From positions 74,267 to 138,266 of the forward strand of contig JBBFLV010000008.1 in NCBI GenBank assembly GCA_037478835.1: a stretch of 64,000 nucleotides of DNA. The letters run 5' to 3'. Position 1 is the stretch's first letter; each line of letters begins with the position of its first letter. The DNA is from 630D-37 sp037478835 (lineage in GTDB: Bacteria; Chloroflexota; Anaerolineae; Anaerolineales; Villigracilaceae). Position numbers and translations under genes: made by a program. Shown in pieces: positions 58,575-64,000 of the stretch. The notes under the pieces are model-generated. The model had not been told where the DNA came from, searched no databases, and was given only the letters and a program-made list of their open reading frames with translations.

Positions 58575-60092
58575 ATGGACTTCCTGCTTCATCCTTTGAC
58601 GCTTGTCACGTTCTTCCCGCTGGTCGGTGTGCTGGTCTTGCTCTTCATTCCGCAAGAGCAGAAGAACACCTTGCGCTGGGTGGCGCTGATCACGTCGCTG
58701 ATCACCTTTGGCATTTCGCTCTGGGTGCTGACGCTCTTCGACGCGAAAAACCCAGATCTGCAGCTGATCATTCGCCTGGATTGGATTCAGGTGGCCGGCT
58801 GGAATATCCAATATCACCTGGCAGTGGACGGCCTGAGCATTCTGCTCCTGCTGCTCACCACCTTCCTGACCCCCATCTCGATCCTTTCCACCTGGTCGGC
58901 CATCGAGGAGCGGGTGAAAGATTTCATGATCTTCTTCCTGTTGCTCGAAGTGGGCATGGTGGGTGTGTTCCTGGCGCAGGACCTGTTCCTGTTCTATATC
59001 TTCTGGGAATTCACCCTGGTGCCGATGTACTTCCTGATCGGCATTTGGGGCGGCCCGCGGCGCATTTACGCGGCGATCAAGTTCTTCCTCTATACGATGG
59101 CCGGCTCGATCCTGATGCTCTTGGCCATCCTATGGCTGGGAATCTACCAGGGAACCTTTTCGGTGCCGGACTTGGTGGCCAAAGGTGGCATTCCGTTTGA
59201 GGTGCAGAAGTGGCTGTTCCTGGCCTTTGCCGCTGCCTTCGCCATCAAAGTGCCGATGTGGCCGTTGCACTCCTGGTTGCCGGATGCCCACGTGGAAGCG
59301 CCGACGGCCGGTTCGGTTATCCTGGCCGGCGTCTTGCTGAAGATGGGTACCTACGGTTTCCTGCGCTTCAACCTGCCGCTCTTCCCGCAGGCTAGCGTTT
59401 GGGCCGCGCCTGCCATTGCCCTGCTGGCGGTAATCGGCATTCTCTACGGCGCAGCGGTCTCGTATGCGCAGCAGGATGTGAAGAAACTGGTCGCCTTCTC
59501 CTCGGTGAGCCACCTGGGCTTTGTCATGCTGGGGCTCTTTGCCCTCAACCCGCAGGGCATTCAGGGAAGCATCCTGCAGATGATCAACCACGGTTTGAGC
59601 ACCGGCGCGTTGTTCTTGATCGTCGGCATGATCTACGAGCGCCGTCACACGCGTGACCTGACCGCCTTCGGCGGCCTGTGGAAGGTGATGCCGATCTACG
59701 GCGCGCTGACGCTCATCGTAGCGCTTTCCTCGATGGGTCTGCCGGGATTGAATGGCTTTGTCGGCGAATTCACCATCCTGTTGGGTGCCTGGGGCGCCGG
59801 CGCGAAGGGCGTCTACGGTTCGGTGCTCTATGCCGGTTTTGCCGCCCTGGGTGTGATCTTGGCCGCCATCTACATGCTCTACATGTTCCAGAAGATGTTC
59901 CTCGGCCCGCTGGATAAAGAAGAAAACCGCTCCCTTAAGGACCTGAACTGGCGCGAGGTGATCACGCTCGTCCCGTTGCTGATCTTCATCTTCTGGATCG
60001 GCCTCTATCCTCGACCGTTCTTTGCCCTCATGGCGCCGAGCGTCGAGAAGCTGGTTTCCATCTTCCAATCCGCGCTGACCGTCATGCATTGA
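58575..60092 (+). CDS. nuoM: NADH-quinone oxidoreductase subunit M
   Basis: 505 residues, about 14 helices. EFTLVPMYFLIGIWGGPRRIYAAIKFFLYT, KVPMWPLHSWLPDAHVEAPTAGSVILAGVLLKMGTYGFLRF and SSVSHLGFVMLGLFALNPQGIQGSILQMINHGLSTGALFL are NuoM hallmarks, with the Glu and Lys residues of the proton channel. Confidence 0.97.
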   Translation: MDFLLHPLTLVTFFPLVGVLVLLFIPQEQKNTLRWVALITSLITFGISLWVLTLFDAKNPDLQLIIRLDWIQVAGWNIQYHLAVDGLSILLLLLTTFLTPISILSTWSAIEERVKDFMIFFLLLEVGMVGVFLAQDLFLFYIFWEFTLVPMYFLIGIWGGPRRIYAAIKFFLYTMAGSILMLLAILWLGIYQGTFSVPDLVAKGGIPFEVQKWLFLAFAAAFAIKVPMWPLHSWLPDAHVEAPTAGSVILAGVLLKMGTYGFLRFNLPLFPQASVWAAPAIALLAVIGILYGAAVSYAQQDVKKLVAFSSVSHLGFVMLGLFALNPQGIQGSILQMINHGLSTGALFLIVGMIYERRHTRDLTAFGGLWKVMPIYGALTLIVALSSMGLPGLNGFVGEFTILLGAWGAGAKGVYGSVLYAGFAALGVILAAIYMLYMFQKMFLGPLDKEENRSLKDLNWREVITLVPLLIFIFWIGLYPRPFFALMAPSVEKLVSIFQSALTVMH

Positions 60093-60144
60093 AAGATGGC
60101 GTGATCATGTTCCGATACATTGATTCGACCCTCAGGGAGTGCTC

Positions 60145-61587
60145 ATGACCGCGGCAGACCTACTCCTTCTCCTTCCCCTTGTCGTGCTCCTGGTGTGGGC
60201 AACGGCGCTGTTGATCGTCGATCTCTTCATCCCCAAGGAGCGCAAAGGATGGACGGCTTCCCTGGCCGCGTTGGGATTGCTGGTGACGTTGTTTCTCAGC
60301 CTGCGTCAATGGGGTGAGAGCGCAAGCGCCTTCAGAGAGATGGTGCGGCTCGACCCGTTTGCCACCTTTATCAACACGCTGCTCCTGCTCAGCGGCTTGT
60401 TGGGCATCTTTCTGGCATATGGTTCGGCGCGTCATCACGCAAGCGCTCTCGCGCGCAGTGAATACTACTCGCTCCTGCTCTTCAGCGTGGGCGGGATGAT
60501 GCTCATGGCCCAGGCCAGCGATCTGATCGTGCTCTTCCTCGGCCTGGAATTGCTCTCCATTCCCCTCTACGTTCTGGCCGCCTTTGCCCTGCCGCTCCTG
60601 GATTCTGAAGAGGCCGGCCTGAAATATTTCCTGTTGGGCGCGTTCGCCAGTGGTTTCCTGCTCTATGGCATTGCCCTGATCTACGGAGCGGCCGGCACCA
60701 CCGCACTGGGCGGGATCGCCCAGGCACTCGCGCAAAGTGGCGGCAACCTGCTCTTCCTGATCGGCGCGGCCTTGATCCTGGTCGGTTTGGCGTTCAAAGT
60801 GGCCGTCGTGCCCTTCCACATGTGGACCCCCGATGTTTACCAGGGCGCGCCCACCGCCGTGACCGGCTTCATGGCTGCCGGCGCCAAGATCGCCGGCTTT
60901 GCCGCCCTCTGGCGCATCTTCTCGCAGGCGCTCCCCGGCCTGGCGGCGGATTTCACCCCCATCCTATGGGCGCTTTCGGCGCTCACCATGTTGGTCGGCA
61001 ACCTGCTGGCGATCGCCCAAAAGAACATCAAACGCATGCTGGCCTATTCCAGCATCGCCCATGCCGGCTATATCCTGATGGCCTTTGTCCCGTTTGGAAA
61101 TTCGCAGGTGCGGGAGGTCGCCCTGGCGGCCGGCCTTTTCTACCTGATCACCTACGTGATCACCAACTTCGGCGCCTGGGCCGTGGTGAGCGCAGTGGAA
61201 CGCATCGAGGGTCAAGGGCTGGACCTGGAAGACTATGCCGGCCTGGGGAGCAAATTCCCTGCCTTAGCCCTGGCCATGACGGTCTTCATGCTCTCCCTCA
61301 CCGGCGTACCGCCCACGTTGGGCTTGGTAGGCAAATTCTACCTCTTCCGCTCGGTGATCGCCGCCGGCTTCTACGGCCTGGCCGTGATCGGTGTGCTCAC
61401 TTCGCTCATCTCAGCGTACTACTACTTGCGCTTGGTAGTCATCATGTACATGCGTCCGGGTGAACCGCAGACGGTCTCCAGCCCCTGGCTGAACCTAACC
61501 TGGGGCGCCATGGCCGTGCTCACCGTAGTCCTCAGCCTGGTCCCGGCACCGCTCTTCTGGTGGGCGACGCAATCCGTCTTACGCTGA
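60145..61587 (+). CDS. nuoN: NADH-quinone oxidoreductase subunit N
   Basis: 480 residues from ATG 60145, 5 nt after AGGGAG; GTG 60139 in frame overlaps that site. LELLSIPLYVLAAF, EAGLKYFLLGAFASGFLLYGIALIYG, KVAVVPFHMWTPDVYQGAPTAVTGFMAAGAK and SSIAHAGYILMAF are hallmarks. Last nuo gene; its stop abuts the stop of the convergent minus-strand gene, with no terminator between. Confidence 0.96.
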   Translation: MTAADLLLLLPLVVLLVWATALLIVDLFIPKERKGWTASLAALGLLVTLFLSLRQWGESASAFREMVRLDPFATFINTLLLLSGLLGIFLAYGSARHHASALARSEYYSLLLFSVGGMMLMAQASDLIVLFLGLELLSIPLYVLAAFALPLLDSEEAGLKYFLLGAFASGFLLYGIALIYGAAGTTALGGIAQALAQSGGNLLFLIGAALILVGLAFKVAVVPFHMWTPDVYQGAPTAVTGFMAAGAKIAGFAALWRIFSQALPGLAADFTPILWALSALTMLVGNLLAIAQKNIKRMLAYSSIAHAGYILMAFVPFGNSQVREVALAAGLFYLITYVITNFGAWAVVSAVERIEGQGLDLEDYAGLGSKFPALALAMTVFMLSLTGVPPTLGLVGKFYLFRSVIAAGFYGLAVIGVLTSLISAYYYLRLVVIMYMRPGEPQTVSSPWLNLTWGAMAVLTVVLSLVPAPLFWWATQSVLR

Positions 61588-62205
61588 TTACTGTCGCTTT
61601 TCCCACTCGGCAACCGCTTGTCGCACGAGGCGCTGGATCTCCTCCGGCGCCTCTTCAATGCTTTTATAGAGCTTCAGGTCCACGATCACCTGCACACTGC
61701 CATCCGGCGCCTCGCTCAGATGAACAGCATGTTGGGAATGGCCGCGTGCCAAAATTTCTTGCAAAACCGCATCGATCTGGGCGACGATCCCCGAAGGAGC
61801 GGCGACCTGTTCTTCGGCTTCGACAGCTTGAGTAGGCTGGGGTGCCGGCCTTGGCGCAGGCGTCGCCGCAGGCGGAGCCGGACGGGGAGCAACCGCTGCC
61901 GGTCCCGGAGCAGGGGGAGGCGCCGAAGCTTGTTTAACGGCTTCTTCCAGCCAGGGGCGTATCAGGTTCAGGAGCGCGATCAACCGCTTGCGCTGATCGA
62001 CCGTTAACGGACGGGGCAACGGCGCGCCGTCCATCTCCAGCGTAGGTTCTCCTTTCGCATCGAGGGAGAGGCGCAAAAGCGAAGGAGGCGGGGGCGGCGG
62101 TTCGGAGGGACGCTTCTCCATTCGTCCGATGAAATACCCCAAGATCAGGGCCAGGAAGAGAACGACGATGAAAACCAGCGGAAGAAAGGCGGGGAAATTG
62201 CTCAT
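61588..62205 (-). CDS. Membrane-anchored Pro/Ala-rich protein of unknown function
   Basis: About 205 residues. One N-terminal helix (PAFLPLVFIVVLFLALILGYFIG), a basic-proline stretch, then a short conserved-looking segment (LSLDAKGEPTLEMDG and RLIALLNLIRPWLEEAVKQ), a Pro/Ala linker (about 105-130) and a C-terminal region (IDAVLQEILARGHSQHAVHLSEAPDGSVQVIVDLKLYKSIEEAPEEIQRLVRQAV). I do not recognise a family. ATG 62205 overlaps the mutM stop (ATGA); 62214 and 62223 are in-frame alternatives. It follows mutM and is probably co-transcribed. Confidence 0.7.
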   Translation of the reverse strand: MSNFPAFLPLVFIVVLFLALILGYFIGRMEKRPSEPPPPPPSLLRLSLDAKGEPTLEMDGAPLPRPLTVDQRKRLIALLNLIRPWLEEAVKQASAPPPAPGPAAVAPRPAPPAATPAPRPAPQPTQAVEAEEQVAAPSGIVAQIDAVLQEILARGHSQHAVHLSEAPDGSVQVIVDLKLYKSIEEAPEEIQRLVRQAVAEWEKRQ

Positions 62206-63008
62206 TTCTGACATCCTGCGCAAAAATAACTGCTACGCTGGGCAATGCGCAGCCGTTGGATCGGCTGACCACAGCGGTAACACGCCTCACCCTGCCGAGC
62301 GTAGACCTGGAAGTAATTCTGGAATTCACCCCCGCGATAGACCCAATCAATGCTGGCGCCATTGCGTCGGATGCCCTCTTCCAGCACATCGCGGATCGCT
62401 TGCCAGAGATGGGTAGCCTCCCTCTCGCTCAGGTCAGAAGCGAATCGCAAAGGATGGATGCCGGCGCGATGGAGCGCCTCATCGCTGTAGATATTGCCCA
62501 GCCCGGCCAGGAAGCGCTGATCGAGCAACAGCGCTTTGATCTGCCGATGGGAAGCCTGCAAACGCTCGAAAAGCATCTGGGCGGTAAAGGCCTCCTCTAG
62601 CGGTTCTGGCCCCAAATCGCCGAGCACCCGATCCGCCTGCTCCACCAGCCAAACCCTGCCGAACTTGCGCGGATCGTGAAAGGCCAGCACCCGTTCTTCC
62701 CCGTCGGCATACAGGGACAGCCACAGGCGATCGTGCTTCTGCGGTGGCTCGCCGGGCGCCCGCCATTGCAGATCGCCGCTCATCCGCAGGTGGATCAGCA
62801 AGGTATCCCGGCTCAGCGAAAAGATCAGATATTTTGCCCGGCGCGAAACCCCCAGAATGCTCTGGCCGGTCAGACGAGGCACGAACGCTTCGGGAGAAGG
62901 CTCGGCGATCGTCCGCGGCCAGAGCACACTGACTGCCCGAACCTGCCTGCCGCACACATCCGCTCGCAGGTTGCGCGCGATCGTTTCCACTTCGGGCAGT
63001 TCCGGCAT
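62202..63008 (-). CDS. mutM: Formamidopyrimidine-DNA glycosylase (Fpg)
   Basis: 268 residues. It excises 8-oxoguanine and formamidopyrimidines, then cleaves the abasic site. The N-terminal PELPEVETIARNLR provides catalytic Pro2 and Glu3. Lys in FHDPRKFGRVWL is near the helix-two-turn-helix, KALLLDQRFLAGLGNIYSDEALHRAGIHP is the H2TH. The C-terminal zinc finger is CYRCGQPI...YFCAGCQK. Complete length. Eight bp after ndk on the minus strand. Confidence 0.97.
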   Translation of the reverse strand: MPELPEVETIARNLRADVCGRQVRAVSVLWPRTIAEPSPEAFVPRLTGQSILGVSRRAKYLIFSLSRDTLLIHLRMSGDLQWRAPGEPPQKHDRLWLSLYADGEERVLAFHDPRKFGRVWLVEQADRVLGDLGPEPLEEAFTAQMLFERLQASHRQIKALLLDQRFLAGLGNIYSDEALHRAGIHPLRFASDLSEREATHLWQAIRDVLEEGIRRNGASIDWVYRGGEFQNYFQVYARQGEACYRCGQPIQRLRIAQRSSYFCAGCQK

Positions 63009-63016
63009 GGTCTTAC

Positions 63017-63472
63017 TCAGGCTTTCTCGAAAATCCAGCGATCCGTATCTCGCTTCCAGGAGACCAGCTCTTCATCCTTGAACCAGAGCGCGATCTCCGC
63101 CTGGGCTGTTTCGGCGCCATCGGAAGCATGGGTCAGGTTGCGCCCGATCTCCAGTGCAAAATCGTGACGCAGGGTACCCGGCGCGGCTTCGGTCGGCCGC
63201 GTGCTTCCCATCGTCTGGCGCACTGCGGCGATGGCGTTCGGCCCTTCCCAGACCATCGCCATCACCGGCGCAGAAGTGATGTATTCGATCAGACCTTCGT
63301 AGAAAGGTTTCCCTTTGTGTACAGCGTAATGCGCTTCGGCCAGTTCGCGGCTCACCTGCAAGAACTTAGCGGCCACCAACCGCAGGCCGCGCCGCTCCAG
63401 CCGGCTGATCACCTCGCCGATCAGCCCGCGCTGCACGCCATCGGGTTTAACCAGGACCAATGTACGTTCCAC
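63017..63472 (-). CDS. ndk: Nucleoside diphosphate kinase
   Basis: 151 residues from GTG 63472, which follows AAGGAGG by 8 nt; the frame stays open further upstream but only through octad repeats. Balances NTP pools. ERTLVLVKPDGVQRGLIGEVISRLERRGL is the N-terminus, and the phosphorylated His115 is in GRNLTHASDGAETAQAEIALWF. RPTEAAPGTLRHDFALE is family-typical. Confidence 0.96.
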   Translation of the reverse strand: MERTLVLVKPDGVQRGLIGEVISRLERRGLRLVAAKFLQVSRELAEAHYAVHKGKPFYEGLIEYITSAPVMAMVWEGPNAIAAVRQTMGSTRPTEAAPGTLRHDFALEIGRNLTHASDGAETAQAEIALWFKDEELVSWKRDTDRWIFEKA

Positions 63473-63561
63473 AGAGTGCCTCCTTGTGCAAAGTTGTGAT
63501 GATGGCCTGATTTTACCAGAAGGTTTCCTGCCCGATCCTCGCGACCATTCGCTATTCGTTA

Positions 63562-63625
63562 CAACCAACCGACCACCCGACCACGCGACTATGCGACCAC
63601 CCGACCAACCGACCACGCGACTACA
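63562..63625 (+). repeat. Octad repeat locus, eight 8-bp units
   Basis: Units CAACCAAC, CGACCACC, CGACCACG, CGACTATG, CGACCACC, CGACCAAC, CGACCACG, CGACTACA in exact register, preceded by degenerate copies from 63542. Consensus CGACCACS, the reverse complement of the 31.5-kb array. Confidence 0.9.
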
Positions 63626-63668
63626 AAATCCCTTGCCCTCCATCCTGAGTAATGTTATCATCAGCGCC

Positions 63669-64000
63669 GTGACCTATAACCTGCGTCGCGCTCGTCTTCG
63701 CCTCACGTTGATCCTCATCATCCTGGGGACGCTGCCTTGCTACTGCCTGGGGCTGATCGCCGTGCAATTCGCACCGGGTCCGGTCACCGTGACTCCTACC
63801 TTCACCTTCACGCCGCGTCCCTCGCTCACACCCACACTACTGCCGCCCACCCAAAGCCCCACGCCGATCCTGCTCACCGCTTCTCCGACCTTCACGCCTA
63901 CGCTTACGCCCTCGGCAACGCCGACTTTCACGCCGTTCCTGCCCCCGACCTTTACGCCCACTTTTCCCCCAACCCTCACGTTTACCCCCACTTTCACCCC
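63669..64000 (+). CDS. Secreted or membrane-anchored Thr/Pro-rich protein, partial (runs off right edge)
   Basis: From GTG 63669 the frame stays open to the window end (about 110 codons). Residues about 5-37 (RRARLRLTLILIILGTLPCYCLGLIAV) are basic then hydrophobic, with two Cys, like a signal peptide or membrane anchor. Then comes a long Thr/Pro/Phe linker with repeated TFTP units. Such linkers precede extracellular domains in this window's lipoproteins. No functional domain is in view, and the GTG start is a best guess (TTG 63633 is an alternative). Confidence 0.6.
   Translation, partial: MTYNLRRARLRLTLILIILGTLPCYCLGLIAVQFAPGPVTVTPTFTFTPRPSLTPTLLPPTQSPTPILLTASPTFTPTLTPSATPTFTPFLPPTFTPTFPPTLTFTPTFT

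Overview
The window is a gene-dense, fairly GC-rich piece of bacterial chromosome. The gene content points to the phylum Chloroflexota, most likely a thermophilic or mesophilic Anaerolineae-type lineage. That assignment is inference. It rests on Thr/Pro-linker lipoproteins (one with an NBR1-Ig-like domain), an Agl23/TIGR03663-type glycosyltransferase joined to NHL repeats, TadE-type pseudopilin genes, DUF4870, DUF4013 and DUF3467 proteins, and a complete 14-gene nuoA-N locus. No rRNA, CRISPR array, phage or insertion sequence was seen. One tRNA (Pro, CGG) is present.

Layout. 1-6.2 kb, minus strand: a PlsC-like acyltransferase cut by the window edge, then an overlapping gene string GH36 alpha-galactosidase, HAD phosphatase, lspA, rluD-family pseudouridine synthase and a membrane-anchored HExxH protein. 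6.3-11.2 kb, plus: prepilin peptidase, a TadE protein carrying five DUF11-like repeats, a second TadE protein and a TadG-like protein. 11.4-18.6 kb: a BMP-type lipoprotein, a kbl/bioF-like, citE-like, DsbA-cyclophilin and trmI string, a DUF35 protein under a striking inverted repeat, and two small membrane proteins. 18.8-31.5 kb: a LysM protein, rplS, a C26 hydrolase, murI, a NeuB-like synthase with two sulfotransferases, an NBR1-Ig lipoprotein, ssb-DUF3467-translin-like genes, a class V aminotransferase and a large glycosidase-like protein.

31.7-41.9 kb: tRNA-Pro(CGG) diverges from an aspS-gatC-gatA-gatB-rlmN string. This is followed by a 1185-residue glycosyltransferase-NHL protein. Upstream of aspS is the most interesting feature of the window: an apparently leaderless 29-codon reading frame containing NCNNNDRNND, followed by mutually exclusive protector, antiterminator and terminator RNA helices. 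It reads as a ribosome-mediated attenuator sensing Asn-tRNA and Asp-tRNA supply. It sits in front of the very enzymes (AspRS and GatCAB) that can make those charged tRNAs. 42-44 kb: sucCD. 44-47 kb, minus: an NMT1/THI5-like binding protein, an ABC permease and an IclR-type regulator fused to a PNPOx-like flavin barrel. 47.2-61.6 kb: nuoABCDEFGHIJKLMN in canonical order. 61.6-63.5 kb, minus: a membrane-anchored protein, mutM and ndk. A Thr/Pro-rich secreted-type protein runs off the right edge.

The intergenic spaces hold several dispersed short tandem repeats. The commonest is a 7-bp repeat (RTCYAYS), with about eight loci in both orientations. An 8-bp repeat (CGACCACS) has two large loci. Two other repeat types supply or overlap stop codons at gene ends. 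One spacer holds a 200-bp purine tract.
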